Positions 25,538 to 37,520 of a stretch of DNA of 64,000 nt are shown piece after piece. The stretch lies in contig JARFXQ010000016.1 of assembly GCA_029194725.1 (NCBI GenBank), forward strand, positions 1 to 64,000, given 5' to 3'. The position numbers were made by a program, and so were the translations under genes. This DNA is from Nitrospira sp. GTDB taxonomy: Bacteria; Nitrospirota; Nitrospiria; Nitrospirales; Nitrospiraceae. The notes under the pieces were generated by a model. That model did no database searches, was not told where the DNA came from, and worked only from the letters and a program-made list of their open reading frames with translations. Within the stretch, counting starts at the first letter, position 1, and every line of letters begins with the position of its first letter.

Positions 25538-26032
25538 ATGACGAGTGGCGTGTTCGGAGAAAAGCTACTGGTGGGGTTATTGGGGGTAGCGCTTCTTGCC
25601 TCAGGTTGTACAACCGGTCCCCCATCCCAATTGACAGAAGTAAAAAATAGCGGCTTCATGTCCTTGTGGAATGCCTATGCCGATTGTAAATCAACCTCTG
25701 ATTTAGCTCAGGCAAGTTCAGATCTGAAACAGTTGCGTTCCGCTAACCAAGAGGTGAACGAAGGGTTTGTCCTGCCATTGCCAACTCATCTTGAGCGGCT
25801 AGTGGCTAACCCAACGAGCCGGGTGGCGGTTGATGTAGAAGCAATGGCAGCCTCTTGCGCCCTATACAGCGGAGAGCTAGCTCTTAATCAAGGGAAGACC
25901 GATATTGCTCGTGATCTTCTGGTTTCTGTCATCAGGCTCCATAAACAAGAACGCTCTTACTACGTTCTAAGAGCAAGGACGTTGCTGGCAAGACTTGGGC
26001 AGGTGGTTAACGTCTCCTTCAACGTTCACTAG
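25538..26032 (+). CDS. Lipoprotein of unknown function
   Basis: From the ATG at 25538, nine bases after GGAG, the product has a signal peptide with the lipobox LLASGC near residue 24. It is therefore exported and lipid-anchored. The mature part is about 140 residues, mostly helical, with WNAYADCKSTSDLAQA near the start and a paired Cys in AASCALYSGELALNQGK. The latter is reminiscent of a single TPR-like helical hairpin. I do not recognise a family. The stop codon overlaps the convergent glgA stop. Confidence 0.75.
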   Translation: MTSGVFGEKLLVGLLGVALLASGCTTGPPSQLTEVKNSGFMSLWNAYADCKSTSDLAQASSDLKQLRSANQEVNEGFVLPLPTHLERLVANPTSRVAVDVEAMAASCALYSGELALNQGKTDIARDLLVSVIRLHKQERSYYVLRARTLLARLGQVVNVSFNVH

Positions 26033-27540
26033 TTTTCTCTTCTTTCTCTCTGCAGGCATCGATATAAGTCTACATAGAGTTTGGCCGATCGAGACCAAGA
26101 CAGATCGGTCTTCATCCCAGCGTGGATCAAGGATCGCCATGTCTGCCGCTCTTCATACACATGAAGTGCGAGCAAGAGCGCCGAGAGCAGAGCGTCGGCC
26201 GATGCATCAATGAAATGGAAGCCAGTTGCCTGCCCAGATTTGACCGTTGAAGGTCGAAATGGAACAACGGTATCCGCCAATCCTCCGGTACGGCGAACAA
26301 TAGGTACCGTGCCATACCGAAGACTATACAGCTGACTGAGACCACATGGCTCATAGCGAGAAGGCATAATTACCATGTCGGCGCCAGCTTCAACGCGATG
26401 CGCCATCTGTTCATCAAAACCAAGATGCAGGCCGATGCGATCAGGATATTTTGCCTGGGTTGCACTAAGTTGCTGTTCCAAGTGATGATCTCCCGTACCA
26501 AGCACTACGATTTGTGTATCTAAGGACAGGAGCTCAGGAATCACATCGATCAACAGGTCAAAACCTTTCTGAAAGGTCAACCGACCAATTGCAGCCAGCA
26601 AGGGAGCATCACAATTCGCCAGCCCAAACTCCCGTTGTAGCGCTCGCTTGCACGTTTGCTTTCCTGACAAATCAGCAACCCCATACTGCACCGGCAAGTA
26701 GGGGTCGCTCTCAGGATTCCAGGCAGCTACATCGATGCCATTCGTAATTCCCTTGACGCCATCCGCACGACTTGCCAATACACCTTCAAGACCACATCCA
26801 TATTCTGCGGTCATGATCTCCTTTGCGTAGGTAGGACTGACCGTGGAAACGGCATCTGAAAAGATGATGCCGCCTTTCAGACAATTAACTAGCCCATAAA
26901 ACTCGAGATCGCTCGGTGAAAATACCGATGAAGGGAGCCCCGTCTTCACAAACTCCTCGCCAGGGAAGGTTCCTTGATATCCCATGTTGTGCAGAGTAAG
27001 AAGCACTTTCGATTGGTCAAGTCCCTTATACTCATGAGGAAGGGTTTTCAGATACACCGCGCACAGTGCTGTCTGCCAATCGTGCAGGTGCAGCACATCA
27101 ACCTTCTCTCCTCGAGTCTCGATCAGCCTACGCACGATTTCAAGAACTGCTCGGCAGAATAGGACAAACCTCTCGAGGTTATCCGGATAATCGCGATGGT
27201 CTTGCTGGTAGAGGCCCGGGCGATCAAAGTATGGATCGTACCGCACGAACAGCACCCTCAACCGCGGTGATACACCAATAGCCGGTTCTCTCTCTTCTTC
27301 CACCGTTACGTCTAGCAGCTTTCCATTCATCGGAACTGAAAATCGCATGGCCGGCTGACAAGACTCACGGCTTGCTCGGCCTCCGTACCCCGGCATCAGC
27401 AATGTCACATGATGCCCCAACTTCGTCAGCTCAATCGTCAGTGCGCCGACCATATCGGCCAATCCACCCGTCTTGGCGTACGGAACGGCCTCGGAAGTTG
27501 CCATCACGATGTTCAATCCATCTCTTGATGTTGATGTCAT
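26029..27540 (-). CDS. glgA: Glycogen synthase, ADP-glucose type
   Basis: This 503-residue GT5 glycosyltransferase extends alpha-1,4-glucan from ADP-glucose. The N-terminal KTGGLADM motif (Lys23) binds the nucleotide sugar. LHDWQTAL and ITNGIDVAAWNP are in the expected middle positions. The catalytic C-terminal region PSRYEPCGLSQLYSLRYGT with RRTGGLADTV is complete. It is the last gene of the long minus-strand run and follows a small lipoprotein gene by 23 bases. Its presence means glycogen storage, although no other glycogen gene is in the window. Confidence 0.95.
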   Translation of the reverse strand: MTSTSRDGLNIVMATSEAVPYAKTGGLADMVGALTIELTKLGHHVTLLMPGYGGRASRESCQPAMRFSVPMNGKLLDVTVEEEREPAIGVSPRLRVLFVRYDPYFDRPGLYQQDHRDYPDNLERFVLFCRAVLEIVRRLIETRGEKVDVLHLHDWQTALCAVYLKTLPHEYKGLDQSKVLLTLHNMGYQGTFPGEEFVKTGLPSSVFSPSDLEFYGLVNCLKGGIIFSDAVSTVSPTYAKEIMTAEYGCGLEGVLASRADGVKGITNGIDVAAWNPESDPYLPVQYGVADLSGKQTCKRALQREFGLANCDAPLLAAIGRLTFQKGFDLLIDVIPELLSLDTQIVVLGTGDHHLEQQLSATQAKYPDRIGLHLGFDEQMAHRVEAGADMVIMPSRYEPCGLSQLYSLRYGTVPIVRRTGGLADTVVPFRPSTVKSGQATGFHFIDASADALLSALLLALHVYEERQTWRSLIHAGMKTDLSWSRSAKLYVDLYRCLQRERREN

Positions 27541-27563
27541 GCGGGGTAGTAGGGGCGGAGGAT

Positions 27564-28058
27564 CTAAGGTCTGGGAAATTCGTCAAGCCGGGTTTTGAAG
27601 CGATCCTCATAGGCCCAGGATTTTGCAAGGGCATGCAACTCCTCAGTTTTGAGCTCTTCCTTGTAAACAAGGTGATCATCGAGGAATACTAAGAGCCACC
27701 CACGATCGGGGTATGCGAAATAAACTCCTTCGCCCGCATGCACACCGGCTTTCCACCCCCTCGGAGCCTCTCCCGTTGCGACGCGCGATCGCGGAACGAC
27801 ACTGTCGTCCGGCATCACAAAAAAATGGCTAAATTCGCTGTGATAATACGGCGGCTTTCCCCAGGCATTCACAACTGCCCTGGTAGTGATTTGATCCAGC
27901 ACAAGATTATTGGCTTGTACCAGTTGTTCTTGCTGCTCCAGCGTCGGCATACTCTTGCAACCTACGATCAATACGAGCATCAAAACTCCACCTAGACACC
28001 CTATCGTCGCCTTAATCGCAGCAACAGAAATATTGGTCATCTTGTATCCAAGCCTCAC
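27564..28058 (-). CDS. Lipoprotein of unknown function
   Basis: This 164-residue protein has a signal peptide ending in the lipobox LIVGC. The lipid-anchored mature part contains NAWGKPPYYHSEFSHFFVM and a compact YFAYPDRGWLLVFLDDHLVY core. The latter resembles small outer-membrane assembly-type (SmpA/BamE-like) folds only loosely, so I leave the function open. The start overlaps the DUF971 stop as ATGA, so the two are translationally coupled. The ATG at 28040 is an alternative start. Confidence 0.72.
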   Translation of the reverse strand: MRLGYKMTNISVAAIKATIGCLGGVLMLVLIVGCKSMPTLEQQEQLVQANNLVLDQITTRAVVNAWGKPPYYHSEFSHFFVMPDDSVVPRSRVATGEAPRGWKAGVHAGEGVYFAYPDRGWLLVFLDDHLVYKEELKTEELHALAKSWAYEDRFKTRLDEFPRP

Positions 28059-28411
28059 ATGAGCCGCCGGGATTTTGACTCAACAGGTTTCACCGGCTGA
28101 CAGATGTCGCACTGACATAATTTTCTTAGTAATGAATAAGCATAGATGCCGGTATCGTGACCGTCGCTCCATTTAAACTGCAAGGCGTAGCGTCCTACCG
28201 GCTCGATGTCCTGGAGCATAATCAAGATCGGTACATCCTCTGACTTAAGACGCCGCTCCCCTGTCCACTCATCGACACAGGCGGCGCAGGGACAGTGCTG
28301 CCGCAGATAACGAACCGGATAGCGGCCCTTGTGGCCATCGCTCCACTGGATGCCCAGCACTCCCTTGTCAAGCCACTCCATATCTCGAGGCTCCAGAGTA
28401 GTGGCGGCCAT
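28055..28411 (-). CDS. DUF971 protein (GBBH-like N-terminal domain)
   Basis: From the ATG at 28409-28411, preceded by AGAGGTGA, the product has about 118 residues. It matches DUF971: GIQWSDGHKGRYPVRYLRQHCPC near residue 20, then CVDEWTGERRL, then LQFKWSDGHDTGIYAYSLLRKLC. The Cys pairs (CPCAAC and CQCDIC) suggest metal binding. Family members are found as small proteins next to Fe-S and DNA-repair genes, and their role is unsettled. The open frame runs further upstream into recO, but the ribosome site supports this start. Confidence 0.82.
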   Translation of the reverse strand: MAATTLEPRDMEWLDKGVLGIQWSDGHKGRYPVRYLRQHCPCAACVDEWTGERRLKSEDVPILIMLQDIEPVGRYALQFKWSDGHDTGIYAYSLLRKLCQCDICQPVKPVESKSRRLM

Positions 28412-28436
28412 GTCTTCACCTCTCATCATGTCTGGC

Positions 28437-29195
28437 TCATCCTGGCGATGGAAGCGATAGGAAGTCAACCGGTGGTAACCGTTTCCCGGCAACAACTGTG
28501 ACGTACCCTTCAATCGCTTCCTCCACCTCATTCCGCACTCGCCCCGTAGCTCTCAACCGTGTGACTACCGTAGGAGCCAGTCGAATGGCTTGTTGGAGAA
28601 ACAAAAGGCTGCCTCGTGAGAATGCAACACATCGAACTCGTTGACGTGAGGCACAGGTTGGGCAGATGAGACCTCCGGCAGTCGGAGAAAATTGGGGCTC
28701 TCCGATGAAATGCGTCTTCCCACAGGCGGCGCAATGATCCGTCTGCGGACGAAACCCCGTCAATCCGAGCAGCCTGACCTGAAAAAGGAGTGCTGTAAAG
28801 GTCGAGTCTTCTGTTTCCTGGAGCGAGGCGAGACCCTGCTCCAGGGTATCAAACAAGAGCGGGTCCGGATCTCCATCCGGCGTGATCGCTGCTACGACGT
28901 TGACCATCCGCGCCGCCGAGGCCATCAAGCGAAGATCTTCCCGCAGCGCTTGAGACGACCGTACCAGATCGACATGCGAAATCCGAAACAGCGAATCTCC
29001 CGCTTTCTCAAATAGATTCAGGCGACACACACTGAACGGTTCGATCGCACCCCCAAAACGGCTTTTCTGACGACGGGCACCACGAGCTACACCTCGGATT
29101 TTACCCAGATCCTTGGAATACAAGGTTACGATTCGATCGGCGTCGCCCCACTTGCGGCTCCGGAGGACAATTGCCGTCGTCTTTACCAGAGGCAT
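28437..29195 (-). CDS. recO: DNA repair protein RecO
   Basis: This 252-residue recombination mediator works with RecR and RecF to load RecA on SSB-coated DNA. An N-terminal OB fold begins MPLVKTTAIVLRSRKWGDADRI, the usual RecO start, which is why the ATG at 29195 is chosen over 29213. RGARRQKSRFGG and the LFEKAGDSLFRI strand follow. A C-terminal four-Cys zinc site (CAACGKTHF and CPTCAS) is complete. It sits between mgtE and DUF971 in one run. Confidence 0.93.
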   Translation of the reverse strand: MPLVKTTAIVLRSRKWGDADRIVTLYSKDLGKIRGVARGARRQKSRFGGAIEPFSVCRLNLFEKAGDSLFRISHVDLVRSSQALREDLRLMASAARMVNVVAAITPDGDPDPLLFDTLEQGLASLQETEDSTFTALLFQVRLLGLTGFRPQTDHCAACGKTHFIGEPQFSPTAGGLICPTCASRQRVRCVAFSRGSLLFLQQAIRLAPTVVTRLRATGRVRNEVEEAIEGYVTVVAGKRLPPVDFLSLPSPG

Positions 29196-29247
29196 CGCTC
29201 TCTCCACTCCCATCCGCGATAGAAGCGTGAGGACGCACCAGTCCCTG

Positions 29248-30705
29248 TCACCGGAGATACTCCAAGAAAAGAGTGGCCAGAGTCAGATAGATTGTGATCC
29301 CGGTGATGTCGTTCGCCGTCGTGACAAAGGGACCGGCCGCAACGGCTGGATCGACGCCCACGCGTTTGAGGATAATTGGCATAATCGTCGCCATGCTCGT
29401 AGACACCAGAAATGCGATGACCAGCGAAGCTCCGACGACCATCCCCAAAAACCCTTGATGCAAAACCCAGGCGACCAGTGTCAGTGTCACCCCGCAGGCC
29501 AGTCCCATGACCAGACCGATCTTCACTTCCCGAAAGAAGACAGGCCATACATGGGTGAGGTCCACAGAGCCGGTGGCCAATCCTCGAATGATCAGCGTCG
29601 ACGACTGCAATCCCACATTGCCGCCCATCGCCGCAATGACGGGGATAAAACTCACGATCGCCACGACTTCCTGGATCGTATAACGAAAGTACCAGAGAAT
29701 CGCACCGGACAGGAGGCTGCCGACCAAGTTGGTAAAGAGCCATGGCAGCCGCAGTTTTGCTGAGCCGAGACTCGAAGACTTAGAGCCGGTTTCTTCTTCA
29801 ATCGCCCCGGCCATCTTCAACATGTCTTCGGTCGCTTCCTCTCGGATCACATCCACCACGTCATCAACCGTGATGATGCCCACGAGTTTGCCGTCTCGTT
29901 CCACGACCGGAATAGCCAGCAAGTTATAGCTGGCCACCTGACGCGCGACTTCTTCTTGGTCCATGTCGATCGCCACACTCATGACCTCTCGCGCCATGAT
30001 ATTTTTCAGAGGCGTTGTCGGAGGAACGGTGATCAGTTGCCGGAGCGAGAGGACACCGACCAGACGATCCTCCTTGTCCGTCACATAAATATAGAAGACC
30101 ATTTCGGCTTCGGTGGCTTGCTGCAACCGACGGATCGCTTCCTGTGCCGTGGCATCTTCCGGCAAGGAGAAGAACTCCGTGGTCATAATCGCCCCTGCCG
30201 TATCTTTCGGATACTTCAAGATATCGGCAACCTCGGTCGAGTCCTCGGTTTTCATCAAAGCGAGAATTTCTTTGCTGCGCTCTTCGGGAAGGAATCCGAG
30301 AATGTACGCCACATCATCGGGACCAAGGTCTTTCAAGAGCCATGCGATATCGGAATGCAACAGATCCGCGAGTACTTGTTGGATACTATCGCCGTCGAGT
30401 TCACTGAGCGCTTGCCCGCGCTTGCCTTCGCCGCGGACCAGCTCGAAAATTTCGCGCTTTTCCTTTGGAGAGGAGAGATGGGTTACTACCTTGGCGATGT
30501 CCGCGGGATGCATACGTCCCAACATCTTGGAAAGATTCGTAATGGCTCCGCGTCGCAACAACTTCTGCACCGACTGGATGATAATGTCCGACTTCGTCTG
30601 CCCGCGTTCGGCCTGATCCCGCAAGATTTCGCGCAGCACGTCGCGCTCTGACTGGCGAGGTTGCTGTTCCGTCACCCGCGGCTCTCTCGATCGTTCCGTC
30701 TGCAT
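29248..30705 (-). CDS. mgtE: Magnesium transporter MgtE
   Basis: This 485-residue inner-membrane magnesium channel has an N-terminal helical sensor domain at about 50-165 (MHPADIAKVVTHL, LGFLPEERSKEILALM). A CBS pair follows at about 170-295 (YPKDTAGAIMTTEFFSL, VTDKEDRLVGVLSLRQL, VVERDGKLVGIITVDDVVDVI). A five-helix pore domain ends the protein, with IPVIAAMGGNVGLQSSTLIIRGLA and KRVGVDPAVAAGPFVTTAND. The acidic residues of the cytosolic gate are retained. There is a slightly long charged N terminus. It precedes recO and follows era by ten bases. Confidence 0.95.
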   Translation of the reverse strand: MQTERSREPRVTEQQPRQSERDVLREILRDQAERGQTKSDIIIQSVQKLLRRGAITNLSKMLGRMHPADIAKVVTHLSSPKEKREIFELVRGEGKRGQALSELDGDSIQQVLADLLHSDIAWLLKDLGPDDVAYILGFLPEERSKEILALMKTEDSTEVADILKYPKDTAGAIMTTEFFSLPEDATAQEAIRRLQQATEAEMVFYIYVTDKEDRLVGVLSLRQLITVPPTTPLKNIMAREVMSVAIDMDQEEVARQVASYNLLAIPVVERDGKLVGIITVDDVVDVIREEATEDMLKMAGAIEEETGSKSSSLGSAKLRLPWLFTNLVGSLLSGAILWYFRYTIQEVVAIVSFIPVIAAMGGNVGLQSSTLIIRGLATGSVDLTHVWPVFFREVKIGLVMGLACGVTLTLVAWVLHQGFLGMVVGASLVIAFLVSTSMATIMPIILKRVGVDPAVAAGPFVTTANDITGITIYLTLATLFLEYLR

Positions 30706-30715
30706 GTCCGTTTCG

Positions 30716-31600
30716 TCAGTACCCTAACTGCACCAAGGCCTGCTCGTCCTCGCGCCACGCCTTCTTCACTTTCACCCACAGTTCAAGAAACACTTTCATG
30801 CCGAATAGCTGTTCCATGTCCAGTCTGGCCTGCGTGCCGATCGATTTCAAACGCTCTCCTTGTTTGCCTATGAGGATGCCCTTCTGCGTCTCTCGCTCCA
30901 CCAAAATCGACGCCCGAATCTTCGCCAATTTCCCCTGCTCGACGAACTCATCGACTTCGACCGCAACCGCATACGGCACTTCTTCATCCGTCTCTTGCAG
31001 CACCTTTTCACGGATCATCTCAGCTGCCAGCGTTCTCATCGTCTGATCTGTCACGACATCGTCCGCGTAGGCTCCTTCTCCAGACGGAAGATAGGGGACC
31101 GTCACGGCCAACAACCGGTCAACATTGTCGTCAACCTTGGCGGAAACCGGCACGATCTCCGTCCACGCGAAGAGTTTGCTATAACTGTCGAGAATCGGGA
31201 GCAGCTTCTGCTTGTTGACGAGATCGATTTTCGTGAGGACAAGGATGACCGGGCATGGCTGTTTGGCCAATACGTCCTTCATATGTCTTACAGCGGTCAG
31301 ATCTCCAGGACCCGGCCGGCTCGTCGCATCCATGAGCATGTAGAACAGATCCGCACCTTCCATGGTCTCCACGGCAGTACGCACCATTCGACGATTCAGC
31401 AAGTGCTCTGGTTTATGAAGCCCCGGCGTGTCGAGAAAGGCAATTTGCGCTCCCTCCGCATGTACGATGCCCATAATGCGTGTCCTTGTGGTCTGAGGCT
31501 TACTCGAAACAATCGAGATTTTTTCACCCAGCAACCGATTGAGCAGCGTCGACTTGCCGACGTTTGACCGGCCAATGATGGCCACTGTTCCGAATTTCAT
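30716..31600 (-). CDS. era: GTPase Era
   Basis: This 294-residue GTPase binds the 3' end of 16S rRNA during small-subunit assembly. The P-loop reads GRSNVGKST at residues 10-18; most Era proteins have Pro in place of the first Ser. G3 is DTPGLHKP, G4 is LTKIDL, and the G5 VSAK follows. The C-terminal KH domain carries GILIGKQGERLKSIG. The start overlaps the stop of the upstream FtsB-like gene by a few bases. Confidence 0.96.
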   Translation of the reverse strand: MKFGTVAIIGRSNVGKSTLLNRLLGEKISIVSSKPQTTRTRIMGIVHAEGAQIAFLDTPGLHKPEHLLNRRMVRTAVETMEGADLFYMLMDATSRPGPGDLTAVRHMKDVLAKQPCPVILVLTKIDLVNKQKLLPILDSYSKLFAWTEIVPVSAKVDDNVDRLLAVTVPYLPSGEGAYADDVVTDQTMRTLAAEMIREKVLQETDEEVPYAVAVEVDEFVEQGKLAKIRASILVERETQKGILIGKQGERLKSIGTQARLDMEQLFGMKVFLELWVKVKKAWREDEQALVQLGY

Positions 31601-31965
31601 GGCTTCGAAAATGACTCCATCTTTTTCTCAGGATCTGGCGCCAGTTGATACACGGTTTCACCCTTGCGCACATAGCCCAACTGCTCTCGAGCCAACTGCT
31701 CGATCTTGGCGGGGTCATGCTGGAGGCGGGTAATATCTCGCTGCAATGCGGCATTTTCTCGGCGTAAAGCGGAGAGTTCTTGCTCCAAAGTTTTAGCGTG
31801 GTCCCGCATAGAGAGATACCGACTCAAGCCCATTTCTCCTGAAAACAAGGACGCGAATAGCCACACACAGCCACCAGCGCCGATCACCTGCACGACGATA
31901 AGCACTCGTTGCCGCCATTCCAGCCACTGCCGTCCACGATTTTGCTTGATAATCATTCTATTCAC
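31597..31965 (-). CDS. FtsB/DivIC-type septum formation protein
   Basis: This 122-residue bitopic membrane protein has a short basic cytoplasmic tail and one transmembrane helix at about 21-42 (VLIVVQVIGAGGCVWLFASLF). A coiled coil follows at about 55-95 (LEQELSALRRENAALQRDI). The domain end, IEQLAREQLGYVRKGETVYQL, is the typical FtsB/DivIC closing motif. It links FtsL and FtsQ-type proteins in the divisome. The position between eno and era matches the frequent eno-ftsB pairing. Confidence 0.85.
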   Translation of the reverse strand: MNRMIIKQNRGRQWLEWRQRVLIVVQVIGAGGCVWLFASLFSGEMGLSRYLSMRDHAKTLEQELSALRRENAALQRDITRLQHDPAKIEQLAREQLGYVRKGETVYQLAPDPEKKMESFSKP

Positions 31966-31983
31966 CCACCGACTACATACCAG

Positions 31984-34716
<2,733 letters not shown>

Positions 34717-34720
<4 letters not shown>

Positions 34721-35037
34721 CCTCGATCAGACCCCTCGTCGATACGACCTCGCTCTCGCTTTATCGCTTCGCGCCCGGCATCGAACGCCTCTCGCAAGAC
34801 CGATCGCTTGTTTTCGACAAACTCCTTGCCCTGACCGACGACTTCTTCAAATGCTTCACCGGCGCGGCCGGCCAGGTCACGGAGATCATTCTCCGCGCGA
34901 CGAGCGTATTTCCGGATTTGGTCGCGCGATTCGTCGCCTGCTTGTGGTGCCAGTAAAAGTGCCGCGACGGCACCCATCGTTGCTCCGCTCAAAAATGCCA
35001 AGAAAACCAGCGCTGATGTTCCTCGATCATCCGCCAT
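34717..35037 (-). CDS. YtxH-domain protein
   Basis: This 106-residue protein has one N-terminal membrane segment ([22 protein letters not shown], about 10-31). The [12 protein letters not shown] signature of the YtxH group follows, then a charged amphipathic helix to the end ([20 protein letters not shown]). Such proteins are usually stress- or envelope-associated, with unknown mechanism. It overlaps gatB by four bases and the DUF948 gene by eleven, so the three are cotranscribed. Confidence 0.82.
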
Positions 35038-35434
35038 TGTGTGTCCCCCCTTCTTGTTTCATGCGTTGTCGCACGACGTGAGTTGCCGCCCTGAAACCCG
35101 CCACCATGCTCATCACATTGTTTAAGAGCGTCCCACTCGATCCACGAACAACATTATGGACTTGCTGCACAGACTCACCCACTTCACCCACCGCGTGAAG
35201 CAATACCGCTGCATGCTCGACCCCCTCACGCGCCTGGGCGGTCACGTCATTCAAGTTCTGGCTCATGGCTCGAAGTTCAGCCACAAGAGCCGGCACCTCG
35301 ACATTCATCTTCGAGAGCAGCTGTTCGGACTCAGCCACCGTTTTGCGGACTTGCATCAAGACCGGCACGAGATACCCGACCAGCACAGCAAACGCCACGG
35401 CTACGAGGAGCGCGGCGATTTCAACGATCGTCAT
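35027..35434 (-). CDS. DUF948 membrane protein
   Basis: From the ATG at 35432-35434, with GGAGGT five bases upstream, the product has about 135 residues. It has a single N-terminal membrane helix (VEIAALLVAVAFAVLVGYLVPVL). A long coiled-coil-prone helix follows, with heptad Val and Leu and many Ala and Glu (VAESEQLLSKMNVEVPALVAEL, AQAREGVEHAA). This is the DUF948 pattern and it is often found beside YtxH-type genes, as here. The function is unknown. Confidence 0.82.
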   Translation of the reverse strand: MTIVEIAALLVAVAFAVLVGYLVPVLMQVRKTVAESEQLLSKMNVEVPALVAELRAMSQNLNDVTAQAREGVEHAAVLLHAVGEVGESVQQVHNVVRGSSGTLLNNVMSMVAGFRAATHVVRQRMKQEGGTHNGG

Positions 35435-35550
35435 GGGGCGACCTCCGTGAAGCATAAACCGCGAAACGCGAAGCCTCGTAAGAGATTATTCGGATTATTC
35501 GGCATGTCGCGTACTACTCGTCCTCCCGCCAACATTCCACGTCTCACGGT

Positions 35551-37017
35551 TCACCGTATATTCGGCTTCTTGAGATGCCATTGCGTCGCCTGCTCATAGG
35601 CGCGGGCGGCCCGGAGCATTGTCTCTTCTTCAAAGGCTCGTCCGATCAGCTGTAGGCCAATGGGAAGCCCTGTTTTGCTGAAGCCGCAAGGCAGGGCGAT
35701 CGCCGGCAACCCGGCCAAATTCGCTGAGATCGTGAAAATGTCCGATAGATACATCTGCAATGGGTCTTCGCTCTTCTCCCCCAACCTGAAGGCTGGAGTC
35801 GGCGTGACCGGAGTTACGATCAGATCCACTTCTTTGAACGCAGTCGCGAAATCTTGGCAGACCAACGCTCGTACAGCCTGGGCCTTCCCATAATAGGCAT
35901 CGTAATAACCGGCACTGAGTACGTACGTCCCCAGCATGATCCGACGCTTGACTTCAGGTCCGAATCCCTCCTGCCTCGTCTTCATGTAAAGTTCGAGAAG
36001 ATCTTTGGTTTCCTTGGCGCGGAAACCGAACTTCACTCCGTCGAAACGGGCGAGATTCGAGCTGGCTTCCGCCGTCGCGATCACATAATACACAGCAACA
36101 GCGGCACCGGTACTCGGGAGATGGATTTCCCTAATCTCAGCTCCCAGATTCTTCAACTCCCCGATGGCCACCCTGACCGCCTGCTCGACATCCGGATCGA
36201 GCCCTTCGGTAAAAAATTCGACCGGTACGCCGATCTTCAGAGCTTTGAGATCCCGTTTTTGCAGTGCTTTCATGTAATCCGGAACGGATCGGTCGACCGA
36301 AGTGGAGTCCATCGGATCGTGACCTGCAATCGCCTGCAGAAGAAATGCCGCATCAGCCACGTCTCTCGTGATCGGCCCGATTTGATCCAGCGAGGAGGCA
36401 AACGCGACCAACCCATATCTCGAGACCCGCCCGTAGGTCGGCTTCAGCCCCACCACTCCGCAGAACGCCGCCGGTTGCCTGATGGACCCGCCGGTATCCG
36501 AGCCAAGTGCCGCCACACATTCCTCCGCCGCCACTGCTGCGGCGGATCCTCCGCTAGATCCTCCCGGCACACAGTGTAGGTTCCAAGGGTTTCGGCTGGG
36601 GCCGAATGCGGAGTTCTCCGTCGACGATCCCATCGCAAACTCGTCCAAATTCGTTTTGCCCAATAAAATGTACTCCTGCGCCCGCAACTTGGCGATCACC
36701 GTCGCGTCGTAGGGCGGCACAAAATTCTGCAACATTCGAGAGCTGCAGGTCGTGAGTACACCTTCCGTACAGATATTGTCCTTGATGGCAAGCGGCATTC
36801 CGGTGAGCGGATTGGTCTTTCTCCATGTCTTGAGCTTCCGATCCAAGCCTTCCGCCTGTACGAGCGCCGCTTCCTTCGCTTGGGTGGCGAAGGCCTTCAC
36901 TTTCGGTTCCACCTGGCTGATACGCAGAAAGTAGGAGCGAACAATCTCTGTGGCGGTGACCTCTCCTGCCTTGAATTTCTTATGAAGCTCGACGAGGCCT
37001 AGTTTCTGGAGGGACAT
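35551..37017 (-). CDS. gatA: Asp-tRNA(Asn)/Glu-tRNA(Gln) amidotransferase subunit A
   Basis: This amidase-signature enzyme of about 488 residues releases ammonia from glutamine for the amidotransferase. The catalytic Lys is in [11 protein letters not shown]. The Gly/Ser-rich signature [15 protein letters not shown] and [15 protein letters not shown] hold the cis-Ser and nucleophilic Ser. The ATG at 37015-37017 is chosen because AGGA lies just upstream and the longer frame (to 37047) runs into a hairpin. The gene order gatC-panD-gatA is unusual because panD intervenes. Confidence 0.96.
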   Translation of the reverse strand: MSLQKLGLVELHKKFKAGEVTATEIVRSYFLRISQVEPKVKAFATQAKEAALVQAEGLDRKLKTWRKTNPLTGMPLAIKDNICTEGVLTTCSSRMLQNFVPPYDATVIAKLRAQEYILLGKTNLDEFAMGSSTENSAFGPSRNPWNLHCVPGGSSGGSAAAVAAEECVAALGSDTGGSIRQPAAFCGVVGLKPTYGRVSRYGLVAFASSLDQIGPITRDVADAAFLLQAIAGHDPMDSTSVDRSVPDYMKALQKRDLKALKIGVPVEFFTEGLDPDVEQAVRVAIGELKNLGAEIREIHLPSTGAAVAVYYVIATAEASSNLARFDGVKFGFRAKETKDLLELYMKTRQEGFGPEVKRRIMLGTYVLSAGYYDAYYGKAQAVRALVCQDFATAFKEVDLIVTPVTPTPAFRLGEKSEDPLQMYLSDIFTISANLAGLPAIALPCGFSKTGLPIGLQLIGRAFEEETMLRAARAYEQATQWHLKKPNIR

Positions 37018-37049
37018 GAATTTCCTGCTACTGACGAGTGCGCGCAACT

Positions 37050-37081
37050 CAGACTGACACCGGAGCTCACCGATCAGTCTG
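37050..37081. other. Inverted repeat between panD and gatA
   Basis: CAGACTGA (37050-37057) pairs perfectly with TCAGTCTG (37074-37081) over a 16-nt loop. It lies in the 75-bp gap between the panD stop and the gatA start. It has no T run in the direction of transcription, so an RNA processing or attenuation role is possible, but unproven. Confidence 0.45.
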
Positions 37082-37092
37082 TTTTCGGCTTC

Positions 37093-37449
37093 TCAGCTCA
37101 CCGTCACCATTCGATTCTTTTCATTCACCCGAACGATCTTGGGTGTGTGCTTCTTGATCTCTTCTTCGCCGTAATACTCGTAACAAAAGATGATGATCTG
37201 GTCCCCGACTGCGGCTTTTCGCGCCGTGGGTCCGTTCAAAATGATCTCCCCTTTCCCTCGCGCACCGTTGATCGCGTAGGTCATGAATCGCTCTCCGTTA
37301 TTCAAATTCGAGCAGATAATGGCCTCATACGGTAGGATCCCGGCCGCCTCCATCAAATCTTGGTCGATGGTCAGACTGCCTTCGTACTCGAGATGGGCTC
37401 CTGTCACCGTTGCACGGTGAATTTTTGAACGTAACATTTGTCGAAACAT
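37093..37449 (-). CDS. panD: Aspartate 1-decarboxylase proenzyme
   Basis: This 118-residue proenzyme makes beta-alanine for pantothenate and coenzyme A. It opens MFRQMLRSKIHRATVTGAHL. The self-cleavage site is Gly24-Ser25 within YEGSLTID, giving the pyruvoyl group on the new alpha chain. The active-site Tyr58-type segment and TYAINGARGKGEIILNGPTAR follow in normal order. The short C terminus is standard. Its place between gatC and gatA is not functionally obvious. Confidence 0.96.
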   Translation of the reverse strand: MFRQMLRSKIHRATVTGAHLEYEGSLTIDQDLMEAAGILPYEAIICSNLNNGERFMTYAINGARGKGEIILNGPTARKAAVGDQIIIFCYEYYGEEEIKKHTPKIVRVNEKNRMVTVS

Positions 37450-37520
37450 CTATCTTCTCGTCATTCGTCAATCGTCGTTCGTCACCCGTGGGCTTCCGCG
37501 TGTGAGACCGTCGTTGACGA

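Noticed and set aside
29113..29763. Plus-strand open frame opposite recO and mgtE
   Set aside because: It is antisense to two conserved genes, with a His-, Arg- and Gln-rich composition typical of reverse-strand shadows.
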